A stretch of DNA of 10,881 bases from JAZLIC01 sp045617225 (GTDB lineage: Bacteria; Bacillota; Clostridia; Monoglobales; Monoglobaceae). The stretch spans positions 1 to 10,881 of the forward strand of contig JAZLIC010000062.1 of the NCBI GenBank assembly GCA_045617225.1. Reading direction: 5' to 3'. Shown here piece after piece: positions 1 to 6,411 of the stretch. Both the position numbers and the translations under genes were made by a program. Every line of letters begins with the position of its first letter. Within the stretch, counting starts at the first letter, position 1. The notes under the pieces were generated by a model, which did not search any database, was not told where the DNA came from, and saw nothing but the letters and a program-made list of their open reading frames with translations.

Positions 1-1
1 T

Positions 2-883
2 GTTTTATATCTGAATATGTTGTATGCACCTATTAGTGCCTTTGCACGCATAAGTGAGGATTTGCAGAACTCTCTTGCGGCGGGCGAACGTGTTCTTGAA
101 CTGTTTTCCGAGAAGACGGAGGTAAACGAAAAAGAAACCCCCATCGAACTTTGCGGCGTAAAGGGCGAAATCAAATTTAATAATGTATCATTTGCATATG
201 ATGAAACGAAAGAAGTTTTAAAGAACATAAATTTAGATATAAAGGCAGGGGAAAAGGTAGCGCTTATCGGTGAAACCGGTGGCGGCAAAACTACTATGGC
301 GAGCCTTGTTACAAGGTTTTATGACCCTGACGAGGGAAGCGTCACCATTGACGGAATTGATATAAGAGATGTCAGTTTTAAATCCCTCAGGGATAATATA
401 AGTATTGTGCTTCAAGATGTGTTTTTGTTCCACGGCACAGTCAGAGAAAACATTGCCTACGGCGTGGATAATCCGACAGATAAGGAGATTGTCCGTGCGG
501 CAAAGATTGCAAATGCCCACGATTTTATCTGCGAGATGCCGGAGGGTTATGATACTATAATCGGAGAGAGAGGCGTCAAGCTTTCGGGCGGTCAAAAGCA
601 GCGCTTGTCGATTGCACGGGCATTGCTCCGTAATAAACCGATACTGATTTTAGATGAGGCAACTGCGGCGGTCGATAACACTACCGAACATTTGATACAT
701 TCTGCCATAGAAAATGTAATACAGAACAGGACAACAATAATGATTGCCCATCGTCTTACAACTATTCGCAACTGCGATAAGATAGTGGTAATTGATAAAG
801 GAAGAATAGCAGAGGAAGGAACGCACGAAGAATTGCTCAGCAATAAAGACAGTGTATATGCCAGACTCTGCTCAGGAAAATAG
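2..883 (+). CDS. ABC exporter (fused TM + ATP-binding type), C-terminal part
   Basis: The gene is cut by the window start: the frame is open from base 2, ahead of the first visible ATG at 17. The first ~35 residues (YAPISAFARISEDLQNSLAA...) are the end of the last transmembrane helix and linker typical of type IV ABC exporters. A full nucleotide-binding domain follows. Counted from the ATG at 17, these are Walker A GETGGGKT (85-92), Q-loop Q133, signature LSGGQ (189-193), Walker B ILILDE (209-214) and the H-loop histidine H245. All catalytic residues are present, so it should hydrolyse ATP to drive export across the cell membrane. The D-loop reads DEATAAVD where SAVD is more usual, a mild variant. 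Such exporters often work as heterodimers, so a partner gene may lie upstream. The substrate cannot be told from this part. Confidence 0.93.
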   Translation, partial: VLYLNMLYAPISAFARISEDLQNSLAAGERVLELFSEKTEVNEKETPIELCGVKGEIKFNNVSFAYDETKEVLKNINLDIKAGEKVALIGETGGGKTTMASLVTRFYDPDEGSVTIDGIDIRDVSFKSLRDNISIVLQDVFLFHGTVRENIAYGVDNPTDKEIVRAAKIANAHDFICEMPEGYDTIIGERGVKLSGGQKQRLSIARALLRNKPILILDEATAAVDNTTEHLIHSAIENVIQNRTTIMIAHRLTTIRNCDKIVVIDKGRIAEEGTHEELLSNKDSVYARLCSGK

Positions 884-905
884 AGATAAGGATTTTCATA
901 CACAA

Positions 906-930
906 AAAGCGGTGCTTTGAGCACCGCTTT
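906..930. terminator. Shared terminator hairpin between convergent ABC exporter and mecA genes
   Basis: Perfect 10-bp stem (906-915 with 921-930) around a 5-base loop. Read on the minus strand it is followed by five T residues, as expected for intrinsic termination of the mecA-like gene, whose stop codon lies in the arm. Read on the plus strand the T tract is short (three T, then A-rich), so it is weaker for the ABC gene. Confidence 0.75.
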
Positions 931-1552
931 AAAAATAGCTGTTTAATACATCTATTGCCGTCCCTTGTATCATCTTTTCACCGTGTTCACACAGGCAACC
1001 GTGCATTGCGGAGGCGGTTTGAATTCTGTCAGCAAATTCTGACAAAATATTTTCCGCCGCCGATAAGGAATAACCGTCAAAGGCGGAAAGTTCAAGATAA
1101 AATGCGTCAGCAAATTTATAAAGACTACTTTCTTTTATTTGAATATCCAAAATCTCTTTTGCGGCATTGCATAAGTCCTCAAAGCATCTGAACTTGTATA
1201 TATAGCTTTGTACACTCTTTTTGATACGCCTCGGAAGGTGCAGGTCACGACACTTGATTTTGCCTTTGTGACCGCTGTTTTCTATTGCTTCCCGAAGCTC
1301 CGTATCGTTTATTACTTTTGTAATCATCATAACCAAAGGGAACGTACTGTCTTGAACAGGCTCTACAAAGAGCTTTGCACCGTCAACAAAGAAACCGACA
1401 TCCTCTTGTGCTTTTTGTATTGCCGCCCAAAACATATCACTAAGCTCAGGCGTGGCATCTCCTAAATTTTTGGAGCTTACATTCCACTGTGATGCCTCGT
1501 CGGCATCAAGCAAAACTTTTATTTTGTTTTCATTGATGCGTTCTATTCTCAT
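929..1552 (-). CDS. mecA: MecA-family ClpC adaptor protein
   Basis: A 207-residue protein starting MRIERINENKIKV, the usual opening of MecA adaptors. The N-terminal ~80 residues match the substrate-binding domain. The C-terminal half has the family pattern: YKFRCFEDLCNAAKEI (~120-135), SSLYKFADAFYLEL, ILSEFADR, then EHGEKMIQGTAIDVL near the end. In Bacillus, MecA (218 aa) delivers substrates such as ComK to the ClpC unfoldase for ClpP degradation; targets here are unknown. The frame is open for 53 codons further upstream. I chose the ATG at 1552 because an AAAGGAGG ribosome site lies just before it (about 1562-1569) and the family start matches. The linker between domains is shorter than in B. 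subtilis. The gene is monocistronic, with its own promoter and a terminator overlapping the stop codon. Confidence 0.87.
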   Translation of the reverse strand: MRIERINENKIKVLLDADEASQWNVSSKNLGDATPELSDMFWAAIQKAQEDVGFFVDGAKLFVEPVQDSTFPLVMMITKVINDTELREAIENSGHKGKIKCRDLHLPRRIKKSVQSYIYKFRCFEDLCNAAKEILDIQIKESSLYKFADAFYLELSAFDGYSLSAAENILSEFADRIQTASAMHGCLCEHGEKMIQGTAIDVLNSYF

Positions 1553-1601
1553 ATGCCATACCTCCTTTGGATTAAGATATGTATATTTAAGTCTTAAAAA
1601 T

Positions 1602-1629
1602 ATTATACCTATCTTTTCCTTGATTTCAA
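1602..1629 (-). promoter_or_regulatory. Sigma-A promoter for mecA
   Basis: On the minus strand: TTGAAA (1624-1629), 16-bp spacer, perfect TATAAT (1602-1607). It lies about 50 bp ahead of the mecA start codon at 1552. This also supports the shorter mecA start, because the longer reading would run through the promoter. Confidence 0.65.
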
Positions 1630-1689
1630 TGAATTTCAACATAATGTAATAAAATGTAAAAGACGTGTAACAACGCCGAAAAAGTGGAA

Positions 1690-1708
1690 CGTTTTCGTAA
1701 TGAAAACG
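1690..1708. repeat. Inverted repeat CGTTTTC-N5-GAAAACG
   Basis: Perfect 7-bp arms (1690-1696 and 1702-1708) around 5 bases. It sits between the divergent mecA and 6S RNA promoters, 13 bases before the 6S -35 box. It has the shape of an operator for a dimeric regulator, but a chance palindrome cannot be excluded in AT-rich DNA. No T tract follows, so it is not a terminator. Confidence 0.35.
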
Positions 1709-1721
1709 CAATATTTACCTA

Positions 1722-1750
1722 TTGTATTTTGAATTGTTTTGTGCTAAAAT
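1722..1750 (+). promoter_or_regulatory. Sigma-A promoter (extended -10) for the 6S RNA
   Basis: TTGTAT (1722-1727), 17-bp spacer, TAAAAT (1745-1750), preceded by TGC at 1742-1744 (extended -10 TGn). The predicted transcription start near 1757 falls just before the closing stem of the structured RNA, which supports both calls. Confidence 0.6.
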
Positions 1751-1756
1751 AAATTC

Positions 1757-1952
1757 ATAAAGAAACCCTGCTTTGTACGTAGATTTGTCTTCAATGTAAA
1801 ACCAACAAATTTTGCATAGGGATTTCGACTTCAAACGCGGCGCACATGCCTCATACCTTTGGTATCCAGTGGACTTGTAATGTGTTTGGGCGGCTACCCA
1901 CCTGGTTAACAGGTTTTTACTTCGGACATTTACGGCACGGCGGGGATTTTTT
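1757..1952 (+). ncRNA. ssrS: Probable 6S RNA (RNA polymerase regulator)
   Basis: A non-coding stretch of about 195 bases with its own promoter. The ends pair: 1766-1776 with 1935-1945 (10 of 11 positions pair, counting G-U), giving a long closing stem. Local hairpins follow in the centre: ATACC-TTT-GGTAT near 1850-1862, then TGGG...CCCA, and ACCTG-GTTAA-CAGGT in the 3' half. The 3' end is GC-rich and runs into six T residues (1947-1952). A rod with closed ends, a central bubble and this length fit 6S RNA, which mimics an open promoter and binds sigma-A RNA polymerase. The 3' segment (GGCTACCCACCTGG, then ACGGCACGGCGGGG) resembles clostridial 6S RNAs as I remember them. It lacks tmRNA and RNase P signature motifs. 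The exact ends are inferred. Confidence 0.7.
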
Positions 1953-1997
1953 AAGTAAAAAGTAATAGTGAATATGGAATAAGTTCCTGAATGCCTT

Positions 1998-2016
1998 ATG
2001 TAAATAAACTTTACAT
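1998..2016. repeat. Inverted repeat ATGTAAA-N5-TTTACAT upstream of the rsmD promoter
   Basis: Perfect 7-bp arms (1998-2004, 2010-2016) separated by 5 bases, 27 bases before the -35 box of the rsmD promoter. It resembles a binding site for a dimeric transcription factor. No matching regulator gene is in the window, so the role is unassigned. Confidence 0.35.
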
Positions 2017-2043
2017 CATATATAAATACTTGCTTTAAAAGTC

Positions 2044-2072
2044 TTGACAAAACTCTTTATATAAGATATAAA
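2044..2072 (+). promoter_or_regulatory. Sigma-A promoter for rsmD-coaD
   Basis: Consensus TTGACA (2044-2049), 17-bp spacer and TATAAA (2067-2072). The predicted start near 2079 leaves a leader of about 40 bases before rsmD. It probably drives rsmD, coaD and the coiled-coil gene up to the terminator at 3681-3710. Confidence 0.75.
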
Positions 2073-2117
2073 TATATAGAGAGTATATTTATATAGGCAT
2101 TATGCTTGTGATTGGGT

Positions 2118-2669
2118 GTGAATACATTGCGGATTATTTCCGGAAGTCGCAGAGGTTTAAAGCTTATGCCCCCGGACGGTTTGGATACACGCCCTACGAC
2201 CGACCGTATAAAGGAGTCTGTCTTTAATATAATCCAGTTCAGAGTCGGCGGTGCATATGTGCTTGACCTTTTTGCAGGTAGTGGCGCTTTGGGGATTGAG
2301 GCCATAAGCCGCGGAGCAAAGATGACGGTTTTAAATGATAAATCTCCTGTGGCGGCAGAGCTTATACGCTCCAATTTAAGACTTGCAAAGTTTGATGATG
2401 GTGTCAAGGTTTGCCAAACAGATGCACTTTCATATTTGAATTCTTGTACGCAGCAGTTTGATATTATTTTTTTGGACCCGCCATACAATCTTGGACTTGT
2501 CGAGCCTGTGCTTAAAGAAATATCTGCAAAGAAGATATTAAAAAATGACGGTATAATTGTTTTGGAGACGGAGGTCGGCGGCGAAAATGCCGAAAATTCC
2601 GAATTCGATATTATAAAGACCGCAAAGTATGGCAAGACTCTGATTACATTATTGGAGGTACATAAGTAA
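2118..2669 (+). CDS. rsmD: 16S rRNA (guanine-N2)-methyltransferase RsmD
   Basis: RsmD methylates one guanine (G966 in E. coli numbering) of 16S rRNA using S-adenosylmethionine during small-subunit assembly. Family signatures, counted from the GTG at 2118, are RIISGSRRGLKL (5-16), the substrate motif TRPTTDRIKESVFN (24-37), the SAM-binding loop DLFAGSGALGIEA (50-62) and the catalytic DPPY (120-123). At ~183 residues it has the normal family length. The start is uncertain. TTG at 2112, GTG at 2118 and TTG at 2127 are all in frame, and none has a clear Shine-Dalgarno site. Most RsmD proteins begin close to the R-I-I-S-G stretch, which favours 2118 or 2127. The coaD gene follows after one base, a pairing common in Firmicutes. 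Confidence 0.92.
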   Translation: MNTLRIISGSRRGLKLMPPDGLDTRPTTDRIKESVFNIIQFRVGGAYVLDLFAGSGALGIEAISRGAKMTVLNDKSPVAAELIRSNLRLAKFDDGVKVCQTDALSYLNSCTQQFDIIFLDPPYNLGLVEPVLKEISAKKILKNDGIIVLETEVGGENAENSEFDIIKTAKYGKTLITLLEVHK

Positions 2670-2670
2670 A

Positions 2671-3150
2671 ATGAGGACAGCGGTATATCCCGGTAGCTTT
2701 GACCCATGTACAAATGGTCATTTAGATATAATTTCACGCGCCTTAGAGATATTCGATAAGGTTATTGTCGCAGTATTGGTAAACAGTTCAAAATTGCCTG
2801 CCTTTACAATAGAAGAGCGTGTCGAAATGTTAAAGAAGGCTACATCACATCTTGAAAATGTGGAGGTAGTTTCCTTTTCCGGACTTCTTGTTGATTTTAT
2901 GAAGGAAAACGGACTAAGTGTTGTTTTAAAGGGACTTAGAGCGGTATCTGATTTTGAGTATGAATTTCAGATTGCAATTACAAATCAGGCTCTTTATCCT
3001 AAGATTGAAACCGTGTTTTTGCACGCACGCAGTGAGTATATGTTTTTAAGCTCAAGTATTGTTAAAGAAATTGCCGGTTATCACGGCGATTTATCAGGTC
3101 TTGTGCCTGAATGTTTAATAGATGATATTAATAAAAGGTATGCTGAGTAA
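2671..3150 (+). CDS. coaD: Phosphopantetheine adenylyltransferase
   Basis: Catalyses the fourth step of coenzyme A synthesis, joining AMP from ATP to 4'-phosphopantetheine to form dephospho-CoA, in the cytoplasm. The 159-residue length is typical. Nucleotidyltransferase motifs are complete: GSFDPCTNGH (8-17) carries the ATP-binding histidine of the T/HxGH motif. K42 in NSSKLPAF, KGLRAVSDFEYEFQ (88-100) and SSSIVKE (127-133) complete the active site. The GGAGG ribosome site (2653-2657) lies inside the end of rsmD, so the two are probably translationally linked. Confidence 0.96.
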   Translation: MRTAVYPGSFDPCTNGHLDIISRALEIFDKVIVAVLVNSSKLPAFTIEERVEMLKKATSHLENVEVVSFSGLLVDFMKENGLSVVLKGLRAVSDFEYEFQIAITNQALYPKIETVFLHARSEYMFLSSSIVKEIAGYHGDLSGLVPECLIDDINKRYAE

Positions 3151-3182
3151 GCGACCTATGTAAATAAAGAGGAGGAATTACA

Positions 3183-3671
3183 ATGGATGCATTGGAATTA
3201 TTGGATGAGTTAGAGGATATTATTGATAAGGGTGCGGCAGTACCGTTTACAGGTCGTTGCATGCTTGAAAAGGACGAGCTTTTAGATGTCCTTCAAGAAA
3301 TCAGACTTAAGCTTCCTGATGATTTAAAGCAGGCAAAATGGATTAAGGAGGAGCGTCAGCGTATTCTTCAAGAAGCGCAGAATGAGGCCGATGGTATTAT
3401 CAAGACTGCCGAAGAGAAGATTATCTCTATGGTAAATGAAACAGAGATTACCAAGAAGGCAATCGTACAGGGCAATCAGATTATCGAAAAGGCAAGAGAA
3501 AACGCTAAGGCAGTTGAGGACTCTGCTTATACATATGCAGATAACCTTTTGGAAACTGTCGAAAAGGTTGTTGTAAGCTCTATGAAGGATATGGAGCAAT
3601 GTGTTGCCATTGTCCGCAACAACAGAACCGAAATGCGTAATAACGATACAGTTCCTACAGTAGTAGAGTAA
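3183..3671 (+). CDS. Conserved coiled-coil protein, ATPase subunit B/H-like
   Basis: A 162-residue protein with no signal peptide or membrane segment. The N-terminus (MDALELLDELEDIIDKG, then VPFTGRCMLEKDELLDVL) matches a family found downstream of coaD in many Clostridia. It is often labelled ATPase or V-type ATPase subunit H because of its coiled coil. Residues ~50-145 are a long Ala/Glu/Lys-rich helix (KQAKWIKEERQRILQEAQNEADGII...), like the stalk subunits of rotary ATPases. No other ATPase subunit is nearby, so a scaffold role, perhaps DivIVA-like, is as likely; the function is unknown. The start is clear: ATG with AGGAGG about 9 bases upstream. The C-terminal ~15 residues are polar and probably disordered. 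It is the third gene of the rsmD-coaD unit, and a strong terminator follows. Confidence 0.85.
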   Translation: MDALELLDELEDIIDKGAAVPFTGRCMLEKDELLDVLQEIRLKLPDDLKQAKWIKEERQRILQEAQNEADGIIKTAEEKIISMVNETEITKKAIVQGNQIIEKARENAKAVEDSAYTYADNLLETVEKVVVSSMKDMEQCVAIVRNNRTEMRNNDTVPTVVE

Positions 3672-3680
3672 GAAATCTTT

Positions 3681-3710
3681 AAAAGCCTTCCCGTGTGGGG
3701 AGGCTTTTTT
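3681..3710 (+). terminator. Intrinsic terminator after the rsmD-coaD-coiled-coil unit
   Basis: A 12-bp stem (3681-3692 with 3697-3708, one G-T pair) with a GTGT loop and a six-T run at 3705-3710. It ends about 10 bases after the stop codon of the coiled-coil gene. Confidence 0.92.
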
Positions 3711-3726
3711 GTGTCCAATTTAATAT

Positions 3727-3773
3727 TTTTTCAAAAAATGAGGTTTACATAATCTTGATGTTTTTTTGAAAAA
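3727..3773. repeat. AT-rich inverted repeat upstream of the 86-residue gene
   Basis: Arms TTTTTCAAAAAA (3727-3738) and its exact complement (3762-3773) flank a 23-base spacer that holds a smaller ACAT/ATGT pairing. It lies in the 190-bp gap between the terminator at 3681-3710 and the next gene. Low sequence complexity weakens its significance. The rest of the gap holds only a weak promoter candidate (TTGAAA at 3837-3842, then TGC-CAATAT at 3857-3865). Confidence 0.3.
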
Positions 3774-3901
3774 TCTTTGTAAAGCCCCGTAAATACTGAG
3801 TTTTCTAAAAAAGCGTATTGTGCGATGAAATGGGGATTGAAACTTTCGCCAAAATGTGCCAATATTAGTAATATCAAAAATTAAAACGGAGGTTTTATCA
3901 A

Positions 3902-4162
3902 ATGATGACAAAAGATAATGGGGTTTCATACGCTGCAACGCTGGAAGACGAAACAGAGGTTGTTGTAACAATGGAGGTTATTTCTTCCGATGATAAGTAT
4001 AAGCCTTATGGAATAAAGTCGGTTATGAAGGACAAGTCAGGAAGAATTCTTGACAGCGAATGTGCAGAGAATATTTTTGCCACATCTGACGAGGCTGAAA
4101 AGATTATAGAGATGTTATGTGAACTTACAGTATTCCCAAGCACGCTAAAAGAGTGCGTTTGA
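3902..4162 (+). CDS. Small conserved protein, DUF6514-like
   Basis: An 86-residue acidic, soluble protein without signal peptide, membrane segment or cysteine cluster. The order of segments resembles DUF6514 proteins, small proteins of unknown role in Clostridia: EDETEVVVTMEVI, YGIKSVMKDKSG, then a predicted helix with SDEAEKIIEMLCELTVFPSTLKE. I made this match by eye and hold it loosely. A good GGAGG site at 3888-3892 lies 9 bases before the first ATG (3902), and a second ATG follows directly. It stands alone, with a terminator before it and the zinc-ribbon gene converging 17 bases after its stop. No terminator is apparent in that short gap. Confidence 0.75.
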   Translation: MMTKDNGVSYAATLEDETEVVVTMEVISSDDKYKPYGIKSVMKDKSGRILDSECAENIFATSDEAEKIIEMLCELTVFPSTLKECV

Positions 4163-4179
4163 TGGGATTTTTAAACTTT

Positions 4180-4524
4180 CTAATCAAATCGCAAATTGTA
4201 CTTTTCGCCGCAGTTGCATACTATGCGGAATGAAAAGTTAATCACCGAGTCAGTAACGCTAAACAGAGGCACAGAGCATCTTTGACATATGTACGAGCCG
4301 CCTTTATGATAAAGACGGACAGGCGGGTCGCCGCTTTGAAAGGCGTTCGGGTCACCCATTTGCAAATATGGGGTTGCACCGCAGTTGCACAGTGCCTCTA
4401 AATAAATATATTCAAATTCTTTTGCATTTAAGGTTGCAAGGATAGAATTGCAACGCTCGCATCTTAAAATACAGCGTGGTGTTTTAAGAATTTTAAATCC
4501 TTTTTCGGAAATCATTTTAAGCAT
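4180..4524 (-). CDS. Tandem zinc-ribbon protein of unknown function
   Basis: A 114-residue protein I do not recognise. Its nine cysteines form two matching units. The first has CxxC at 22/25 and CxC at 46/48. The second has CxxC at 80/83 and CxC at 103/105. The spacing is nearly equal (20 and 19 residues between pairs) and both units end in C-N-C-G. This suggests an internal duplication of a small zinc ribbon; C18 is extra. There is no signal peptide or membrane helix, so it is probably cytosolic. The start codon lies 5 bases after the spoVAE stop codon, with an AGGGA-type ribosome site inside spoVAE (an ATG three codons on is an alternative). It is therefore probably the last gene of the spoIIA-spoVA operon and made in the forespore. 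Binding of RNA, DNA or protein is possible, but nothing here decides. Confidence 0.83.
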   Translation of the reverse strand: MLKMISEKGFKILKTPRCILRCERCNSILATLNAKEFEYIYLEALCNCGATPYLQMGDPNAFQSGDPPVRLYHKGGSYICQRCSVPLFSVTDSVINFSFRIVCNCGEKYNLRFD

Positions 4525-4529
4525 AGTTT

Positions 4530-4886
4530 TTACTCTTTCCCTTTTGGCATAAAAATTATTGCAATCAAAAATCCAAAGAATATGGATGCGGTAATACCTC
4601 CTGCTGATGCTTTTGCGCCGCCTGTAAAAATCCCCAAAAGATTTTCTTCGTTGACACCTTTCATTGCGCCCTTGGCAAGCATATTTCCAAACCCCGTGAT
4701 AGGCACAGTTGCACCTGCGCCTGCAAAGTCGATAAGCTTGTCGTATATGCCGAAGGCGCCCAAAATCGCACCTGCGACTACTAAAAGCACTAAAATTCTT
4801 CCGGGGGTCATCTTGGTCTTGTCAATCAGGATTTGTGCAAAGACACATATCAGACCTCCTACCCAGAATGTGTTTAAATATTCCAT
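4530..4886 (-). CDS. spoVAE: Stage V sporulation protein AE
   Basis: A 118-residue integral membrane protein with about three hydrophobic segments (near 5-22, 30-50 and 97-113). It carries the core AGAGATVPITGFGN (55-68), which SpoVAC shares. SpoVA proteins sit in the inner spore membrane and form the channel that takes up dipicolinic acid (with calcium) during sporulation and releases it at germination. Length and motif match SpoVAE (SpoVAEB of Bacillus). The start is supported by AGGAGGGG about 6 bases upstream. It follows spoVAD after 11 bases, consistent with one transcript. Confidence 0.95.
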   Translation of the reverse strand: MEYLNTFWVGGLICVFAQILIDKTKMTPGRILVLLVVAGAILGAFGIYDKLIDFAGAGATVPITGFGNMLAKGAMKGVNEENLLGIFTGGAKASAGGITASIFFGFLIAIIFMPKGKE

Positions 4887-4897
4887 TTTTCCCCTCC

Positions 4898-5905
4898 TTA
4901 ATCCACCGATATTGCAACTGCGTGCGAAATCCCGGGGATAGATTCACCTTGAAGAGAAGAAGTAGGACTGAGCAAAGCACCGGTGCCGATTACAAGCAGG
5001 TTTTTGATGGCTTTTTTTCGCATCTGCCCTAAGATATATCCCGTAAGAGTGATTGCTATGCAACCGCAACCGCTTCCACCTGCGTGGACATCTTGGGCAT
5101 CAATGTCAAATACCATACATCCGCTATCTTTGTGATTGTTTATAGTATAGCCTTCTTCTTTCATAAGGTCAAGCAGAATTTCACTGCCCACCTTTCCTAA
5201 ATCCCCTGTTAAAATAAGGTCATAAAAATCAGGACTTCTGCCTGTGTCGATAAGATGCGTCTTTAAAGTATCGACTGCCGAAGGTGCCATTGCGGCGCCC
5301 ATATTATTGGCATCGGATATACCCATATCTATAATTCGCCCCGTGGTAATGTGCGTGACTTTCGGCCCGTGTCCCGTGCCGCTTATCACTACTGCACCGG
5401 AGCCTGTGGCGGTCCATTGTGCAGTAGGTGTGCGTTGCCCTCCGTATTCAAGAGGATTTCGGTATTGCCGCTCAGATGTGCAGAAGTGACTTGATGTAAC
5501 CGCTACGCAGTTATTTGCATATCCTCCGTCTATCAGCATTGTAGCAAGACTTATACCCTCGACCATCGTTGAACAAGCACCGTATATACCAAAGTATGGT
5601 ATCATAAGCTCCCTTAGGGCAAATGCGGAGCTTATACATTGATTAAGCAAGTCGCCTGCAAAAATATAGTCTATATCATCCGGCGTAAGGCTTGACTTTT
5701 TCAGAGCAAGCGTTATCGCTTCTTTTTGCATTTTACTTTCTGCTTTTTCCCAGGTTTTCTCTCCCCATTCCGCATCAGGCATAATAATGTCAAAGTGCTC
5801 ACTGAGCGGACCTTCGCCCTCCTTTTTTCCGGCAACGGAGGCGGAGGATAAGATATATATATCGTTATTTAATTTTACAGTTTGTTTGCCAATCCTTTTG
5901 TTCAT
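4898..5905 (-). CDS. spoVAD: Stage V sporulation protein AD (dipicolinate-binding, thiolase fold)
   Basis: A 335-residue soluble protein, close to the family length of about 338. It has the thiolase-like fold of SpoVAD: the conserved YGACSTMVEGISLA stretch (108-121) contains C111 at the position of the thiolase nucleophile, and HAGGSGCGC (about 275-283) lies near the C-terminal motif. SpoVAD binds dipicolinic acid directly and is needed for its uptake into the developing spore. The fold is enzyme-like, but no thiolase activity is expected. The start codon is 3 bases after the spoVAC stop, and its GAGGG ribosome site lies inside spoVAC, so translation is coupled. The family identification is firm. 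Confidence 0.97.
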   Translation of the reverse strand: MNKRIGKQTVKLNNDIYILSSASVAGKKEGEGPLSEHFDIIMPDAEWGEKTWEKAESKMQKEAITLALKKSSLTPDDIDYIFAGDLLNQCISSAFALRELMIPYFGIYGACSTMVEGISLATMLIDGGYANNCVAVTSSHFCTSERQYRNPLEYGGQRTPTAQWTATGSGAVVISGTGHGPKVTHITTGRIIDMGISDANNMGAAMAPSAVDTLKTHLIDTGRSPDFYDLILTGDLGKVGSEILLDLMKEEGYTINNHKDSGCMVFDIDAQDVHAGGSGCGCIAITLTGYILGQMRKKAIKNLLVIGTGALLSPTSSLQGESIPGISHAVAISVD

Positions 5906-5908
5906 TTT

Positions 5909-6364
5909 TTATACCCTCGCTAAAAGCCTGATTATATAATAGATAATCCCTATAACAACAGATGAGCTAATTCCGTAAACCAAAACGGGCCCTGCAATCA
6001 CAAACATTTTTGCGGCAGTGCCGAGGACAAAACCTTCACGCTTGAACTCCATTGCAGGAGCCACAATGGCGTTTGCAAATCCTGTGATTGGCACAAGTGT
6101 TCCTGCTCCTGCATGCTTTGCGAGCTTTCCGTAGAGGTTAAGACCGGTAAAAAGTGCGCCTAAAAAAATCATTGTGATTGATACAGCTGTCCGCATAGAC
6201 TCCTCATTTAAGCTTAATATATTTGTATAAAAATCACCGATTAGTTCGCCGATTGTGCAGATAAGACCACCCACAACAAATGCCCAGAGCATATTCTTGA
6301 AGATTTTACTGTTGGGCGATTTTTGATTTACATAATCTTGATATGCAGATTTAGAAAGCTTCAT
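5909..6364 (-). CDS. spoVAC: Stage V sporulation protein AC
   Basis: A 151-residue membrane protein beginning MKLSKSAYQDYVNQKSPNSK, typical of SpoVAC. Hydrophobic segments lie near 25-47, 60-80 and 115-148, with the conserved core AGAGTLVPITGFANA (85-99) between them. In Bacillus, SpoVAC behaves as a mechanosensitive channel and helps move dipicolinic acid across the inner spore membrane. A GTG at 6370 is in frame, but it abuts the AAAGGAGG site (6371-6378). The ATG at 6364, 6 bases after that site, is the better start. It lies 47 bases after sigF, and spoVAA and spoVAB, which come first in Bacillus, are absent. I found no convincing SigG or SigF promoter in the gap. Confidence 0.95.
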   Translation of the reverse strand: MKLSKSAYQDYVNQKSPNSKIFKNMLWAFVVGGLICTIGELIGDFYTNILSLNEESMRTAVSITMIFLGALFTGLNLYGKLAKHAGAGTLVPITGFANAIVAPAMEFKREGFVLGTAAKMFVIAGPVLVYGISSSVVIGIIYYIIRLLARV

Positions 6365-6411
6365 AAACACCCTCCTTTAAATATTGATAGTGTTTACAAA
6401 GCTTTTGTTAT

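Noticed and set aside
1553..1711. N-terminal extension of the mecA frame (53 more codons)
   Set aside because: It runs through the mecA promoter, and an AAAGGAGG site directly precedes the internal ATG at 1552, where the family normally starts.
1715..2050. 111-codon open frame on the minus strand over the 6S region
   Set aside because: No ribosome site or family resemblance; the stretch is better explained as a structured RNA on the plus strand.
2057..2737. 226-codon open frame on the minus strand opposite rsmD
   Set aside because: A shadow of rsmD and the start of coaD, whose family motifs are unambiguous.
3744..3759. A 16-base exact match (TTTACATAATCTTGAT) to 6327-6342 inside spoVAC
   Set aside because: Flanking bases differ on both sides and no longer similarity surrounds it. 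In AT-rich DNA a chance match of this length is plausible.
6365..6411. Possible SigG promoter ahead of spoVAC
   Set aside because: A GAATA -35-like word is present, but no CATnnTA-type -10 at the right distance.
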